Assembly (NCBI GenBank): GCA_009659925.1
Contig: PUXW01000017.1
Location: 1 to 56,561 of the forward strand
Source of the DNA: Nitratiruptor sp.
GTDB taxonomy: Bacteria > Campylobacterota > Campylobacteria > Campylobacterales > Nitratiruptoraceae
Reading direction: 5' to 3'
Length of the DNA: 56,561 nt
Part shown: in pieces, positions 9,415-19,312 of the stretch
How the letters are laid out: each line of letters opens with the position of its first letter
Numbering within the stretch: the first letter of the stretch is position 1
Made by a program: the position numbers and the translations under genes
The notes under the pieces: generated by a model
What the model saw: only the letters and a program-made list of their open reading frames with translations
The model's database searches: none
What the model was told of the DNA's origin: nothing

Positions 9415-9537
9415 CCCAGCTCCTTTCCTCGTTTTGCACTCTTGCAGCACGCCATAGGTCTGGAGAGTCGATCCAGACCAACCCTTACAAAAGGAGTGCC
9501 TCTTTTGTAAAGGCTCTTCCCATAGTTTCAAAAAGGG
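9415..9537 (-). promoter_or_regulatory. Structured leader of the rpmJ-rpsM-rpsK-rpsD operon, possible pseudoknot
   Basis: The roughly 120-base leader contains two perfect hairpins on the minus strand: TTACAAAAG/CTTTTGTAA (9485-9510, 9 bp, 8-base loop) and GGTCTGG/CCAGACC (9457-9479, 7 bp, 9-base loop). The loop of the first contains GCACTC (9494-9499), complementary over 6 bases to GAGTGC (9436-9441) between the second hairpin and the ribosome-binding site. This allows a nested pseudoknot close to the start of rpmJ. In E. coli a nested pseudoknot in the alpha operon mRNA binds S4; the sequence here differs, so analogy only. Confidence 0.6.
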
Positions 9538-9562
9538 AGAAAATTATACTTAATTCTCCCTT
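9530..9562 (-). terminator. Intrinsic terminator after infA
   Basis: On the minus strand AAGGGAGAA (9554-9562) and TTCTCCCTT (9533-9541) form a perfect 9-bp stem with a 12-base loop, followed directly by a T run (9530-9534). It begins 9 bases after the infA stop and would end the S10-spc transcript. The loop contains the -10 box of the next operon. Confidence 0.7.
9544..9549 (-). promoter_or_regulatory. -10 box of the alpha operon promoter
   Basis: A perfect TATAAT on the minus strand lies in the loop of the infA terminator, putting the transcription start near 9537, inside the terminator's 3' stem arm. No good -35 is present (TTGGAC at 9564-9569 is only 14 bases away), which is usual for Campylobacterota promoters. 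Confidence 0.55.
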
Positions 9563-9571
9563 AGTCCAAGC

Positions 9572-9790
9572 TTATTTGTAGCGGAAGGTGATGCGCCCCT
9601 TATCCAGGCTGTAAGGGGTCAACTCCACTTTGACCCGGTCTCCGGGCATGATCTTGATATAGTGCATCCGCATCTTGCCGGCAATATGGCACAAAACCTT
9701 ATGTCCGTTGTCCAGCTCGACTCGAAAAGTGGCGTTTGGCAGAGCCTCCACCACCGTCCCGTCCACCTCAATCACATCGTCTTTGGCCAT
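9572..9790 (-). CDS. infA: Translation initiation factor IF-1
   Basis: A 72-residue OB-fold protein that occupies the ribosomal A site during initiation. [20 protein letters not shown] and the C-terminal [19 protein letters not shown] are diagnostic. It is the last gene of the S10-spc run, 3 bases after map, and is followed by a terminator. Confidence 0.98.
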   Translation of the reverse strand: MAKDDVIEVDGTVVEALPNATFRVELDNGHKVLCHIAGKMRMHYIKIMPGDRVKVELTPYSLDKGRITFRYK

Positions 9791-9793
9791 CTC

Positions 9794-10552
9794 TTACTCC
9801 TTACTCAAAATTTCGGCTCGTCCACCAATGATTGCCACCGTATGTTCATAGTGGCTCCCACGCAATCCATCCTGACTCACCACCGACCATCCATCTTCGA
9901 GGATCTGAGGGATCGAAGACTTCTGGGTGATCATCGGCTCGATGCAAAAGACCATCCCCTCCCGAATCTTGGGACCGCTCTTGGGCGAACCGTGTTCGAG
10001 ATAGTTGGGAATCTCCGGCTCCTCATGGGGTTTACGCCCGATCCCATGGCCACAAAAGCCATGAAGGGGAAGAAAGCCCCGGGCCTTGATGAACTCTTCG
10101 ATGGCATAGCTGAGCTCCTTAAAGCGCATCCCGACCCGGATGATATCGATAGCATACTCCAGGGTATCCCGGGCACAAGCGATGAGGGCCTCATCTCCGG
10201 GAGAGATGGTCCCAACCCCCACGGTAATAGCCGCATCGCCAAACCACCCATCCACCTCGCTTCCAAGATCGAGTCCAATGATATCCCCTTCCTGAAGGCG
10301 ATAGTCACTGGGGATACCGTGGATGATGACTTCGTTAACAGAGGTACACACAGCCGCTGGAAAGCCGTAGAGCCCCTTGAAGGAGGGACGAGCCCCTAGG
10401 GAGCGTAGATACTCCTCTCCAGCCGCATCGATCTCCTTCAATGAGACCCCGGGACGGCAGAGCCCCTGGAGGTAGCGAAGGGTCTTGGCCACGGCCAGGC
10501 TGGCCGTGCGCAGCCGCTCGATCTGGGCTGGCGTACGGATCGCAATAGCCAT
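9794..10552 (-). CDS. map: Methionine aminopeptidase, type I
   Basis: Dinuclear-metal enzyme that removes the initiator methionine from nascent proteins. The 252-residue length and segments GDIIGLDLGSEVDGWFGDAA, LPLHGFCGHGIGRKPHEEP and GMVFCIEPM supply the conserved Asp, Asp, His, Glu and Glu metal ligands. It sits between secY and infA, where E. coli has no such gene; its ATG shares one base with the secY stop (TAATG). Confidence 0.97.
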   Translation of the reverse strand: MAIAIRTPAQIERLRTASLAVAKTLRYLQGLCRPGVSLKEIDAAGEEYLRSLGARPSFKGLYGFPAAVCTSVNEVIIHGIPSDYRLQEGDIIGLDLGSEVDGWFGDAAITVGVGTISPGDEALIACARDTLEYAIDIIRVGMRFKELSYAIEEFIKARGFLPLHGFCGHGIGRKPHEEPEIPNYLEHGSPKSGPKIREGMVFCIEPMITQKSSIPQILEDGWSVVSQDGLRGSHYEHTVAIIGGRAEILSKE

Positions 10553-11814
10553 TAGAGCCCCACCGCGCTGAGGGTCTCGTATCGGCTCATGTAGATTTGG
10601 GCCTCGATCTTGCGCATCGTGTCAAGGGCGACTTGAACCACGATGAGAACGGCCGTTCCTCCAAAGTAGAAGGGAACCCCCATTGCCTTGACCAAAATCC
10701 AGGGCAAGGTGGCGATGAGTCCCAGATAGAGGGCACCCCAGAAGGTCAAACGGCTGGCCACCTGGTTGAGGTACTCGGCCGTTGGCTCGCCGGGACGCAC
10801 TCCAGGGATGAAGCCCCCCTGCCGCTTGAGATTTTCGGCGATCTCCTTGGCGTTGAAGACGATGGAGGCGTAGAAGTAGGCGAAGAAGACGACGAGGAAG
10901 AACATCAACAAGTTGAAGAGAAAGCCGTTGGGATTGAGCCAATCGGCGATCTGCTGGACGATGGGATTGGTACTCGATTGGAGAATAGTCGCAGGGAACA
11001 TGAGGATCGCAGAGGCGAAGATTGGCGGAATGACCCCACTGAGGTTGAGCTTGATGGGGATGTAGTTCATGATTCGCTTCTTATGGTGCTGCATCAGCAC
11101 CTTACGGCTATAAGAGACTGGAATACGCCGCTCCGCCAACTCCACATAGATGATGAAGCCAACGGTAGCCAGGATGATGGCTACGATGGCGATGAGTACC
11201 AAGAAGTTGAGCTCCCCTGTATTGACCAGGTTGATGGTCCCAGCGATGGCTGCAGGAATTCCGGAAACGATTCCAGCGAAGATGATGAGGCTGATCCCGT
11301 TTCCAACCCCCCGCTGGGTAATCTGCTCTCCGATCCACATGAGGATCATCGTCCCAGCCAACATGCTAATGGCCGAAATGGTGATGAAGGTAGGCAGATC
11401 GATCATGATGGCGCTCTCGCCCCCACGACCTGTGAGATGGCTCAACCCGATCGAGACCCCAACCGCTTGGATGAGGGTGATAACAATGGTGGCGTAGCGG
11501 ATGATCTGCATATATTTGACCATCCCATCCCGCTCTTTTTTCATCTGAGCGAGAGTGGGGAATGTGGCGGCAAGGAGCTCCATGATGATCGATGCGGTAA
11601 TGTAGGGCATGATCCCGAGGGAGATGATGGAGAGCCGCTCCACGGCGTTTCCACTGAACATATTGAAAAGGCCGAGGGCATTTCCCGACTGGCTCTCGAA
11701 GAACTCCTTGACCACATCGATGTTGACTCCGGGAACGGGCACATAGGCCAGGACCCGGTAGAGGAAGAGAAAGCCGAAGGTGATGAGGATCTTGTTGACC
11801 AGCGAGCGGTTCAT
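10552..11814 (-). CDS. secY: Protein translocase subunit SecY
   Basis: Channel subunit of the Sec translocon, about 420 residues, with ten expected transmembrane helices. The PVPGVNID plug-proximal segment, the GNGISLIIFAGIVSGIP loop and RPGEPTAEYLN cytoplasmic loop are characteristic. I use ATG 11814 ([13 protein letters not shown]), which overlaps the rplO stop as ATGA; a GTG one codon upstream is the alternative. Like Campylobacter SecY it lacks the long E. coli N-terminal extension. Confidence 0.97.
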   Translation of the reverse strand: MNRSLVNKILITFGFLFLYRVLAYVPVPGVNIDVVKEFFESQSGNALGLFNMFSGNAVERLSIISLGIMPYITASIIMELLAATFPTLAQMKKERDGMVKYMQIIRYATIVITLIQAVGVSIGLSHLTGRGGESAIMIDLPTFITISAISMLAGTMILMWIGEQITQRGVGNGISLIIFAGIVSGIPAAIAGTINLVNTGELNFLVLIAIVAIILATVGFIIYVELAERRIPVSYSRKVLMQHHKKRIMNYIPIKLNLSGVIPPIFASAILMFPATILQSSTNPIVQQIADWLNPNGFLFNLLMFFLVVFFAYFYASIVFNAKEIAENLKRQGGFIPGVRPGEPTAEYLNQVASRLTFWGALYLGLIATLPWILVKAMGVPFYFGGTAVLIVVQVALDTMRKIEAQIYMSRYETLSAVGL

Positions 11815-12215
11815 CACTTCTGTCCACTATAGGAGATGTTGGGATCTTTGATGCGCTCGACGATCTTCTCCACTCCAACTCCAATCAACTTGACCCGGGT
11901 AACCCGTTTCCCCAATTTGTGGACATTTCGGATGGTCTCGATGGTGATCTCTTCCAGTTCCAAGATCTTGGGTACCTTGTCCACATTGATTGGGTGGGGC
12001 TTTTCTACATTGGAGTTGAAGCCAACCTTTGGCAAACGGCGTTGGAGGGGCTGTTGACCCCCTTCAAATCCCCGTTTCCGTTTGTAGCCGGTTCGGCTCT
12101 TTTGCCCCTTTTGACCTCGGGTCGCAGTCTTACCCCGACCGCTTCCTTGACCTCGACCAACCCGTTTGCGCTTTTGACTACTTCCCTTTGCCGGTTGGAG
12201 ATGCTCCAGTCCCAT
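11814..12215 (-). CDS. rplO: 50S ribosomal protein L15
   Basis: A 133-residue protein with [20 protein letters not shown] and the Gly/Arg-rich [20 protein letters not shown]. It follows rpsE after only 3 bases: the rpmD (L30) gene that sits here in E. coli is absent. Confidence 0.97.
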   Translation of the reverse strand: MGLEHLQPAKGSSQKRKRVGRGQGSGRGKTATRGQKGQKSRTGYKRKRGFEGGQQPLQRRLPKVGFNSNVEKPHPINVDKVPKILELEEITIETIRNVHKLGKRVTRVKLIGVGVEKIVERIKDPNISYSGQK

Positions 12216-12218
12216 AGG

Positions 12219-12662
12219 CTATCCTTTAATTCGCTCTAATGCTTCGATAGTCGCCCGCACCAGGGTCGCTGGGTTGTTGGAACCGAGTGACTTGGAGAGA
12301 ACATCCTTGACTCCAGCCAATTCTAGGACCGGTCGGGCGGCACCCCCCGCAATCAACCCGGTTCCTGGGGCCGCAGGTTTGAGGAGGATCTTGCTGGCAT
12401 TGTACTTGTGCTCGATGTCATGGGCGATTGTCGAGCCCTTGAGGTGGACGGTTGTGATGTTCTTGAAGGCGTTGTCGATCGCCTTGCGGATGGCGTCTGG
12501 AACCTCTTTGGCCTTGCCAATACCATATCCAACATGGCCCTTCTTGTCCCCAACGACCACGAGAGCGCTAAAGCGAAAGCGCCGTCCACCCTTGACAACT
12601 TTGGTCACCCGCCCAATGTTGACCACCACCTCTTCAAACTCTTCTCTGTTCCACTTTTCCAT
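12219..12662 (-). CDS. rpsE: 30S ribosomal protein S5
   Basis: A 147-residue protein with the dsRNA-binding-like N-terminal domain ([20 protein letters not shown]) and the C-terminal [19 protein letters not shown]. It is slightly shorter than E. coli S5. It follows rplR by 11 bases. Confidence 0.98.
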   Translation of the reverse strand: MEKWNREEFEEVVVNIGRVTKVVKGGRRFRFSALVVVGDKKGHVGYGIGKAKEVPDAIRKAIDNAFKNITTVHLKGSTIAHDIEHKYNASKILLKPAAPGTGLIAGGAARPVLELAGVKDVLSKSLGSNNPATLVRATIEALERIKG

Positions 12663-12673
12663 ACGCTCTACCC

Positions 12674-13030
12674 CTAAAATTGGATTCCATGTTCACGAAG
12701 GGCATCTGCGAAGGATGCCACCACCCCGTGGTAGAGATACCCATTGCGATCGAAGACGATGACCTCGATCCCCTTGGCCTTCAACTGATCGGCAAAGGCC
12801 GCGGCCACCTGCTTCACATCCTCCTTGTTGGCCCGCAACCCCATCTTGGCCCCATCGGCATAGGCGAGGGTATGGCCCCGATCGTCGTCGATGGCCTGGG
12901 CGTAGAAATGGCGATTGGATCGAAAGACAGAAACCCGTGGCCGCTGGGCCGTTCCCCGAATCTTGCCTCGGACCCGTCGCTTCCGCTTGAGCCGTAACTT
13001 GTTCTTCTTTCGCTGGACGCTCTCTCGCAT
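12674..13030 (-). CDS. rplR: 50S ribosomal protein L18
   Basis: 5S rRNA-binding protein of 118 residues. [20 protein letters not shown] and the C-terminal [20 protein letters not shown] are diagnostic. It sits in the canonical spc order between rplF and rpsE. Confidence 0.98.
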   Translation of the reverse strand: MRESVQRKKNKLRLKRKRRVRGKIRGTAQRPRVSVFRSNRHFYAQAIDDDRGHTLAYADGAKMGLRANKEDVKQVAAAFADQLKAKGIEVIVFDRNGYLYHGVVASFADALREHGIQF

Positions 13031-13038
13031 ACTCCCTC

Positions 13039-13575
13039 CTATTTCTTGGCAGCCTTACCGGCTTTGCGGATGATCACCTCATCCACATACTTGACCCCTT
13101 TCCCCTTGTAAGGTTCAGGTGGCCTGAAACTACGGATCTCGGCGGCAACCTGCCCAACCCGCTGTTTGTCGTGTCCCTTGACGGTGATGATGTTCTTCTC
13201 GACACTGATTTGAATTCCTTCTGGAATCGGGTAAAGAATGGGATGGGAAAAGCCAAGAAGCAGCTCCAGCTCCTTCCCTTTCAAGGTTGCCTTGTAACCG
13301 ACCCCGTTGATCTCCAGCTTCTTCTCGAAGCCTTTGGTCACGCCGTCGATGGCATTTTGAGTCAAGGCACGATAGGTTCCCCAGTAGGCTCGGCTCTGTT
13401 TATCCTCCCCTACGGGCTCGAAAATGATCTTCCCATCTTCGATGCGCACCTTGACCCGATCGCCAAATTCCACCTCGTTGACGGCGTTCCCCTTCTTGGC
13501 GATGATCTTTCCATCCTCTACTTTTACATCAACTCCAGATGGAATTACAACCGGCTGCTTTCCGATCCGACTCAT
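13039..13575 (-). CDS. rplF: 50S ribosomal protein L6
   Basis: A 178-residue protein with two tandem L6 domains, beginning [20 protein letters not shown] and carrying the signature [21 protein letters not shown] at the C-terminus. A 49-base gap separates it from rpsH and shows no clear structure. Confidence 0.98.
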   Translation of the reverse strand: MSRIGKQPVVIPSGVDVKVEDGKIIAKKGNAVNEVEFGDRVKVRIEDGKIIFEPVGEDKQSRAYWGTYRALTQNAIDGVTKGFEKKLEINGVGYKATLKGKELELLLGFSHPILYPIPEGIQISVEKNIITVKGHDKQRVGQVAAEIRSFRPPEPYKGKGVKYVDEVIIRKAGKAAKK

Positions 13576-13624
13576 TCAAAGTTCCTTTGGCACGATATTG
13601 AAAATTCCTTCGGTGGATCTCCCG

Positions 13625-14029
13625 TTACCAGACGGTGCACAATACCTCGCCGCCAACACCCTTGGCGTAGGCTTCGTCGTTGGGCAAGACCCCTTTGCTC
13701 GTCGAGACGATGATGGTTCCATAGCCATTCTTGAACCGCTTGATCTCCTCTTTGCCCCGATAGACCCGGCGTCCTGGCTTGGAGATCCGTTTGATCTCGT
13801 TAATGACGGGCTTCTTGCGTTTGCCGACCTCCTCGTACTTGAGAACCACATTGATATACTTGCGGTTCCCCTCTTCGACCACCTTATAGCTCTCGATATA
13901 CCCCTTTCGGGCGAGAATGTCGACGATCGCCTCCACGATCTTGGAATGGAGCAATTGGGTCACCTCCTGACCCCGCATGGAGGCGTTGCGAATACGGGTA
14001 ATGGAATCGGCGATAAGGTCGTTGATCAT
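13625..14029 (-). CDS. rpsH: 30S ribosomal protein S8
   Basis: A 134-residue 16S rRNA-binding protein starting [20 protein letters not shown] and ending with the signature [20 protein letters not shown]. In E. coli S8 represses the spc operon by binding mRNA near rplE; I see no obvious matching site here. Confidence 0.98.
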   Translation of the reverse strand: MINDLIADSITRIRNASMRGQEVTQLLHSKIVEAIVDILARKGYIESYKVVEEGNRKYINVVLKYEEVGKRKKPVINEIKRISKPGRRVYRGKEEIKRFKNGYGTIIVSTSKGVLPNDEAYAKGVGGEVLCTVW

Positions 14030-14051
14030 ATCCTCTCCTTTATGCTTCCAG

Positions 14052-14237
14052 CTACCAGCTCGACTTCTTCACGCCTGGCAGCAATCCCTCGCTAGCCATC
14101 TTCCGCAAGCAGATGCGACAAAGTCCAAAGTCGCGGTAGACGGAGCGGGGGCGACCACAAATGCGGCATCGCGTATAGGCCCGTACTTTGAATTTCGGTT
14201 TCCGTTTCGCCTTTGCAATCATACTCTTCTTCGCCAT
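14052..14237 (-). CDS. rpsN: 30S ribosomal protein S14, type Z
   Basis: Short 61-residue zinc form of S14. Cys24, Cys27, Cys40 and Cys43 (CRIC and CRIC) form the zinc finger missing from the long E. coli form. The start overlaps the rplE stop by one base. Confidence 0.97.
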   Translation of the reverse strand: MAKKSMIAKAKRKPKFKVRAYTRCRICGRPRSVYRDFGLCRICLRKMASEGLLPGVKKSSW

Positions 14238-14788
14238 TACTTCCCACCTTTCGCGAATGGAAATCCCAGAAGTTCCAGGAGCTTGTAGGCCTCTTTGTCG
14301 CTCTCCGTCGTCGTGACGATGGTGATGTTCATCCCGTGGGTCTTCATGATCTGATCGTAGTCGACCTCAGGGAACATCAGCTGTTCGTCGAGCCCGAAAT
14401 TGTAGTTCCCCCGCCCATCGAAACCGCTCTTGGGCAGTCCACGAAAATCCTTGACCCGGGGAAGGGCGATGTAGATGAGCTTTTGCAAGAAGTTCCACAT
14501 GCGAGTACCCCGTAGAGTCACCTTCACTCCAACGGGCATTCCCTCCCGAATCTTGAAACCGGCCTCACTCTTGCGCGCCTTGGTGATAACCGCCCGCTGG
14601 CCGGCGATGAGGCTGATGGTATCTTGGATATTCTGCATCAACTTGCTGTCCCGGCTCGCCTCCCCGGCTCCGACGCTGATGACGATCTTCTCCAGGTTGG
14701 GAATGAGCATCGGATTCTTAATAGCCAGCTCCTCTCGCAGAGCCGGAATCACCTCCTCTTTGTACTTCTCCTTGAGTTCGATTCTCAT
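14237..14788 (-). CDS. rplE: 50S ribosomal protein L5
   Basis: 5S rRNA-binding protein of 183 residues, containing [18 protein letters not shown], the signature [12 protein letters not shown]-type segment ([19 protein letters not shown]) and [18 protein letters not shown]. Its ATG overlaps the rplX stop (14785-14788). Confidence 0.98.
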   Translation of the reverse strand: MRIELKEKYKEEVIPALREELAIKNPMLIPNLEKIVISVGAGEASRDSKLMQNIQDTISLIAGQRAVITKARKSEAGFKIREGMPVGVKVTLRGTRMWNFLQKLIYIALPRVKDFRGLPKSGFDGRGNYNFGLDEQLMFPEVDYDQIMKTHGMNITIVTTTESDKEAYKLLELLGFPFAKGGK

Positions 14789-15030
14789 GACGCTCCACCT
14801 TCAACTTTTCGGACATTGGAGATGTGGATGGGCATCTCCTTCATGATGAATCCGCCATCAGGATTTTTCTCGCTGGGTTTGACCGCCTTTTTGGCCAGTT
14901 TGCACCCCTCCACCAAGACGGCGTCCCGCTTCGTGAGAACCTTCAAAACAACCCCCCGTTTCCCCTTGTCGTCGCCGGTGATGATCTCGACCAGATCTCC
15001 CTTCTTGATCTTGAACTTCTTGCGAGCCAT
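14785..15030 (-). CDS. rplX: 50S ribosomal protein L24
   Basis: An 81-residue KOW-motif protein, shorter than E. coli L24. The KOW segment is [20 protein letters not shown]. It overlaps both neighbours by 1-4 bases, a sign of tight translational coupling. Confidence 0.97.
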   Translation of the reverse strand: MARKKFKIKKGDLVEIITGDDKGKRGVVLKVLTKRDAVLVEGCKLAKKAVKPSEKNPDGGFIMKEMPIHISNVRKVEGGAS

Positions 15031-15398
15031 TAGAGCACCTCCGGAGCCAGGGAGACAATTTTGGTAAAGTTCTTGTAGCGCACTTCCCGGGCGATGGGAC
15101 CGAAGATCCGGGTTCCAATGGGCTCGTTCTTGTTGTCCAAGATGACAGCAGCATTATCGTCGAAGCGGATCAAGGAGCCATTCTCCCGCTGGATCTCCTT
15201 CTTGGTGCGCACCACCACCGCCTTGACGACCTGTCCCTTCTTCACCTTCCCATTGGGGAGGGCCTTCTTGACCGAAGCGACGATGATGTCCCCCACCGAG
15301 GCGTAGCGTCGCTTACTCCCCCCCAGGACCTTGATGGCCATAATCTCCTTAGCGCCGCTATTATCGGCTACGGTAAGCCGGGTGAAACTTTGAATCAT
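15030..15398 (-). CDS. rplN: 50S ribosomal protein L14
   Basis: A 122-residue protein starting [20 protein letters not shown] with the signature [21 protein letters not shown] start it at ATG 15398, overlapping the rpsQ stop; an in-frame ATG at 15464 would add 22 non-family residues. Confidence 0.97.
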   Translation of the reverse strand: MIQSFTRLTVADNSGAKEIMAIKVLGGSKRRYASVGDIIVASVKKALPNGKVKKGQVVKAVVVRTKKEIQRENGSLIRFDDNAAVILDNKNEPIGTRIFGPIAREVRYKNFTKIVSLAPEVL

Positions 15399-15649
15399 CA
15401 CTGCACTCCTGTGGAGATGATCTGTTTGAGCCGAAAGGCCTTCCGCTTGGAAATGGGCCGGCACTCGACGACCCGGACCACATCCCCGACCTTGGCTTCG
15501 TTGCGCTCGTCGTGGACGAGGTACTTTTTAAACCGCTTCACGATCTTGTGGTAGCGCGGATGCATGATCTTGCGCTCCACAAGGACCGAAATGGTCTTGT
15601 CCCCACTCTTTTTGATCACCTTTCCCTGCAATTCTCGCTTGTAGCCCAT
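15398..15649 (-). CDS. rpsQ: 30S ribosomal protein S17
   Basis: An 83-residue OB-fold protein starting [20 protein letters not shown] with the signature [20 protein letters not shown]. The start shares a base with the rpmC stop (TAATG). Confidence 0.97.
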   Translation of the reverse strand: MGYKRELQGKVIKKSGDKTISVLVERKIMHPRYHKIVKRFKKYLVHDERNEAKVGDVVRVVECRPISKRKAFRLKQIISTGVQ

Positions 15650-15843
15650 TATCCAGCCCTTCTCTTCTCAGCAATTGCCGTCTTGATCCGCGCAATGGTT
15701 CGGCGCGTCTTGCGGATCGCGCTGGTATCCTGGAGCTGCATCGTCTTGAGCTTCATGCGAAGCTCGAAGAGCTCCAACTTCTTCTCCCGCAACAACCCTT
15801 CCAATTCGGCAAGGCTCTTCTCTTTGATCTCAGTATATTTCAT
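15649..15843 (-). CDS. rpmC: 50S ribosomal protein L29
   Basis: A 64-residue two-helix protein, [20 protein letters not shown], with the expected [20 protein letters not shown] segment. The start lies 14 bases inside the end of rplP. Confidence 0.97.
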   Translation of the reverse strand: MKYTEIKEKSLAELEGLLREKKLELFELRMKLKTMQLQDTSAIRKTRRTIARIKTAIAEKRRAG

Positions 15844-16255
15844 TTTCGCTCTCTTGTGTCACGATTTTGGTTTTGAAAGGGAGCTTATAGCGAGCCAGAT
15901 CCAAGGCCTCCCGGGCCAAACTCTCCTCAACCCCGGCCATCTCGTAGATGATGCGTCCGGGTTTGATGTTCATAACCCACTTTTCGACACTTCCCTTTCC
16001 TTTCCCCATCCGAGTCTCCAAGGGCTTCTTGGTCAAGGGTTTGTCAGGGAAGACCCGGATCCAGATCTTTCCGGTCCGCTTGACCTTCCTGGTCATGGCG
16101 ACCCGGGCTGCCTCGATCTGGCGGGAATCGATGCGCCCATGTTCGAGGGCCTTGATTCCGATAGTTCCAAAAGCCAACTTGTTCCCCCGATAGGCTTTCC
16201 CCCGGTTGCGCCCCTTTTGCTGCTTGCGGTATTTGGTCTTCTTTGGCATCAACAT
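15830..16255 (-). CDS. rplP: 50S ribosomal protein L16
   Basis: A 141-residue protein near the peptidyl transferase centre. [20 protein letters not shown] and [12 protein letters not shown] are diagnostic. ATG 16255 has a strong AAGGAGGAG site and is chosen over an ATG two codons downstream. Confidence 0.97.
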   Translation of the reverse strand: MLMPKKTKYRKQQKGRNRGKAYRGNKLAFGTIGIKALEHGRIDSRQIEAARVAMTRKVKRTGKIWIRVFPDKPLTKKPLETRMGKGKGSVEKWVMNIKPGRIIYEMAGVEESLAREALDLARYKLPFKTKIVTQESENEIY

Positions 16256-16258
16256 GGT

Positions 16259-16945
16259 CTATCTCCTCCTTGGGGTACGGCGTCGAGGTCGCTCCTCTTG
16301 CTCGGGGCGAATACCCTTTTGCAGGACCTCTCCCTTGAAGATCCACACCTTCACCCCGATGACACCGTAGGTCGTATGAGCTTCGGCAAAACCATAATCG
16401 ATCTTGGCCCGGAGGGTATGGAGGGGTACTCGTCCCTCGAGATACCACTCGGTGCGGGCCATCTCCGCTCCTCCCAGCCGTCCGGCTACCTGGACCTTGA
16501 TCCCTTTGACTCCGGCCTTTTGAGCTCCCTGGATCGCCTTCTTCATCGCCCGGCGAAAGGCGACCCGGCGCTCCAATTGGGTAGCGATGTTTTCAGCCGC
16601 CAACTGGGCGGAGGCTTGGGGGCGCTTCTCCTCTTTGATGTTGATGTAGACATCCTTACCCACCAAGCGCTGGAGCCGCTGCTTGAGCTTCTCGATGTCG
16701 GCCCCCTTCTTTCCGATGATGATCCCAGGGCGAGCGGCGACGATGGTGACCCGCAACTTCTTGGCGGTCCGCTCGATGATGATATTGCTGATCCCAGCGT
16801 AGTAGAGCTCTTTCTTCAAAAATTTGCGGATCCGATGGTCCTCCTCCACCCGGTCGGGCATCTTGTTGAAATCCGGAAACCAGCGGCTGTTCCAGTTGCG
16901 GTTGATTCCAAGTCTAAGACCGATGGGATTGACTTTCTGACCCAT
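16259..16945 (-). CDS. rpsC: 30S ribosomal protein S3
   Basis: A 228-residue protein of the mRNA entry channel: [20 protein letters not shown], a KH domain ([20 protein letters not shown]) and an Arg-rich C-terminus. The start overlaps the end of rplV. Confidence 0.98.
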   Translation of the reverse strand: MGQKVNPIGLRLGINRNWNSRWFPDFNKMPDRVEEDHRIRKFLKKELYYAGISNIIIERTAKKLRVTIVAARPGIIIGKKGADIEKLKQRLQRLVGKDVYINIKEEKRPQASAQLAAENIATQLERRVAFRRAMKKAIQGAQKAGVKGIKVQVAGRLGGAEMARTEWYLEGRVPLHTLRAKIDYGFAEAHTTYGVIGVKVWIFKGEVLQKGIRPEQEERPRRRTPRRR

Positions 16946-17274
16946 TAGCTATCCTTCTTGGCTTGTGCAACCTCCACATAGATGTGGGAGGTCGGTTTGA
17001 GAATTCGACTTGCCCGTCCCCGTGCCCTGGGACGAAACCGCTTCAAGTAGGGTCCCCGATCGACCCGGCACGAGGTAATGACGACCTCGTCGGCCTCGTA
17101 TCCCCCATTGGCGACGGCGCTGGCAATCACTTTGGAGATCACCTTCGCCGCCTTGTTGGGCATGAACTCCAGGGCGGCCAGAGCCTCTTCGGCATTCATC
17201 CCCTGGACCTCCCGGGCAATGAGCCGGGCCTTGGTCGGAGAGAGTCGGGTAAATCGTAGAATCGCTTTGCTCAT
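16945..17274 (-). CDS. rplV: 50S ribosomal protein L22
   Basis: A 109-residue exit-tunnel protein: [20 protein letters not shown] and [19 protein letters not shown] are diagnostic. It lies 12 bases after rpsS. Confidence 0.98.
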   Translation of the reverse strand: MSKAILRFTRLSPTKARLIAREVQGMNAEEALAALEFMPNKAAKVISKVIASAVANGGYEADEVVITSCRVDRGPYLKRFRPRARGRASRILKPTSHIYVEVAQAKKDS

Positions 17275-17286
17275 CCTCTGCCCCCA

Positions 17287-17568
17287 TCACTTACCGATTT
17301 TCTTCTGCACCGTTCCCTTGTGGCCTCGGAAGGTGCGGGTTGGTGCAAACTCGCCCAGTTTGAACCCGACATGATTCTCGGTGATATAAACGGGAACGAA
17401 CTGGCGCCCGTTGTGGACATTGATGGTCAAGCCGATCATCTCAGGAACGATGGTGCTCCTGCGAGACCAGGTCTTGATTGGCTTGCGATCGCCACTCTCC
17501 TTGGCCTTGAGGACCTTCTTCATCAAATGGTCGTCGACGAAAGGACCTTTCTTGATACTTCGTGCCAT
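17287..17568 (-). CDS. rpsS: 30S ribosomal protein S19
   Basis: A 93-residue head protein: [20 protein letters not shown] and the C-terminal [16 protein letters not shown]. It lies 9 bases after rplB. Confidence 0.98.
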   Translation of the reverse strand: MARSIKKGPFVDDHLMKKVLKAKESGDRKPIKTWSRRSTIVPEMIGLTINVHNGRQFVPVYITENHVGFKLGEFAPTRTFRGHKGTVQKKIGK

Positions 17569-17577
17569 CTTCCTACC

Positions 17578-18405
17578 TTACTTCTTTCTTCGTGAAATGA
17601 TGAACTTGTCACTTGGCTTCTTGCGGCGGGTCTTGTAGCCCTTGGTAGGCATGCCCCACGGTGTAACGGGATGGCCACCAGGTCCTGTCTTCCCTTCCCC
17701 ACCACCATGGGGGTGATCCACTGGGTTCATGGCAGATCCCCTGGTTTGAGGCCGAATTCCTCGATGGCGGTTGCGTCCGGCCTTTCCGATGACGATGTTG
17801 ATGTACTCCTCGTTCCCTACGACCCCGATGGTCGCCATACACTCTCCCAAAATCTTGCGCATCTCCCCGCTTGGCAGGCGCAAGATCACATACTTATCCT
17901 CTCGCCCCATAATCTGGGCGTAGGCTCCGGCACTGCGGGCCAGCTGTCCCCCCTTCCCCGGCTTCATTTCGATGTTATGAACCAGGGTTCCAACGGGGAT
18001 GTTCTTGAGCTTCATCGCATTGCCAGGGAGGACATCCAAACCCGATTCGGCGGCCTCGACCACATCCCCTACCTTCAAGCCGCTGGGCTGGATGATGTAG
18101 CGCTTGTCCCCATCCCGATAGACGATGAGGGCGATCCGACAGTTGCGGTAGGGATCGTACTCGATACTGGCCACCCGCCCAGGAACACCGAACTTGTCCC
18201 GTTTGAAGTCGATGATCCGATAGAGCTTCTTGGCCCCTCCCTCCCGGTGGCGGGAGGTAATGCGCCCCTGGTTGTTGCGCCCGGCCCTGGTGGGCAGCTT
18301 GACCAAAAGCTTGCGTACCGAGGGTTTACCGGTGATGTCGCTGCTATCGATTGTACTCATGAAACGCCGTGAAGGCGTGTAGGGTTTATACTTTCTAATC
18401 GCCAT
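17578..18405 (-). CDS. rplB: 50S ribosomal protein L2
   Basis: A 275-residue protein of the peptidyl transferase region with [19 protein letters not shown] and the signature [20 protein letters not shown]. It lies 9 bases after rplW. Confidence 0.98.
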   Translation of the reverse strand: MAIRKYKPYTPSRRFMSTIDSSDITGKPSVRKLLVKLPTRAGRNNQGRITSRHREGGAKKLYRIIDFKRDKFGVPGRVASIEYDPYRNCRIALIVYRDGDKRYIIQPSGLKVGDVVEAAESGLDVLPGNAMKLKNIPVGTLVHNIEMKPGKGGQLARSAGAYAQIMGREDKYVILRLPSGEMRKILGECMATIGVVGNEEYINIVIGKAGRNRHRGIRPQTRGSAMNPVDHPHGGGEGKTGPGGHPVTPWGMPTKGYKTRRKKPSDKFIISRRKK

Positions 18406-18414
18406 GTCCCATCC

Positions 18415-18696
18415 TTATACCGCTAGACTTTCGATCTTGGCCCCCTCAGGAAGCTTGACATAGAATTTCTTATAGCTTGGCCGCTTCCCTTCGACTCCCC
18501 GGAAGCGCTTACGCTTCCCCTTCATCCGCAAGGAGTTGATCTTGAGAGGGGTGATGCCAAAGTACTCTTTGAGGATCGCTTTGAGCTGGTTCTTCGTCAC
18601 CTTGTCGCTCGTTTGGATGACGATATACCCCTCCTCCTGGAGCCCCAGACTCTTCTCGGTGTAGACGATCGATTTGATATCGGTAATATCTGCCAT
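18415..18696 (-). CDS. rplW: 50S ribosomal protein L23
   Basis: A 93-residue tunnel-exit protein that docks trigger factor and SRP in other bacteria. It begins [20 protein letters not shown]; the [21 protein letters not shown] segment fits the family. Confidence 0.95.
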   Translation of the reverse strand: MADITDIKSIVYTEKSLGLQEEGYIVIQTSDKVTKNQLKAILKEYFGITPLKINSLRMKGKRKRFRGVEGKRPSYKKFYVKLPEGAKIESLAV

Positions 18697-18697
18697 C

Positions 18698-19312
18698 TTA
18701 ACCCTCTTTTACGATTTTTTCCCAGACTGGTTTTTCCAGGACAACGGCCCGAAAGGTGGCGATGAGGTAGGGATTGAGCTCCTGCGCCTCGACGAGGTAG
18801 GCGTTGGGAAGGTTCCGGAAGGCTAGAACCGTCTTCTCGTCAAGCTCCTCCTTGACCACCAGCAGATCCCGGGCCCCAATCTTTTTAACGAAGGCCGCGG
18901 CATCCTTGGTCTTGCCAGACTCGATGGCGATCTTATCCACAACGAAGAGCCCTCCCTGCTCCCCTTTCTCGTTGAGGGTAAACTGGAAGGCCTTGCGCTT
19001 TTGCTTCTTGTTGATCTTCTGGGTGTAGTTGCGCTCGTTTCTCGGGCCGAAGACCACCCCACCGCCGACGAAAAGGGGTGAGCGGATCGATCCGGCCCGG
19101 GCCCCTCCTCGTCCCTTCTGTTGCCACGGCTTGCGGCCACCACCGCTTACTTCCCCCCGGGTCTTGGTATGGGCGTTGCCGGCCCGCAAATTGGCCTGGT
19201 AGGCCTTGATGTAGAGGTAGAAGTTGTGGGGATTGATCCCTTGGAAACTGGAGGGGAGGGCCAACTCTCCCGCCGGTTTGAGGTCTTGATCGAGTACTAC
19301 CGCCTTGCTCAT
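18698..19312 (-). CDS. rplD: 50S ribosomal protein L4
   Basis: A 204-residue protein with the tunnel-loop segment [20 protein letters not shown]. In E. coli L4 represses the S10 operon through its leader; the short leader here (about 45 bases) leaves little room for that mechanism. Its ATG overlaps the rplC stop. Confidence 0.97.
   Translation of the reverse strand: MSKAVVLDQDLKPAGELALPSSFQGINPHNFYLYIKAYQANLRAGNAHTKTRGEVSGGGRKPWQQKGRGGARAGSIRSPLFVGGGVVFGPRNERNYTQKINKKQKRKAFQFTLNEKGEQGGLFVVDKIAIESGKTKDAAAFVKKIGARDLLVVKEELDEKTVLAFRNLPNAYLVEAQELNPYLIATFRAVVLEKPVWEKIVKEG

Noticed and set aside
10597-11832. 411-codon open frame on the plus strand, opposite secY and map
   Set aside because: It is antisense to genes with unmistakable family signatures, its translation is low-complexity acidic sequence, and the open frame is explained by codon bias in GC-rich DNA.
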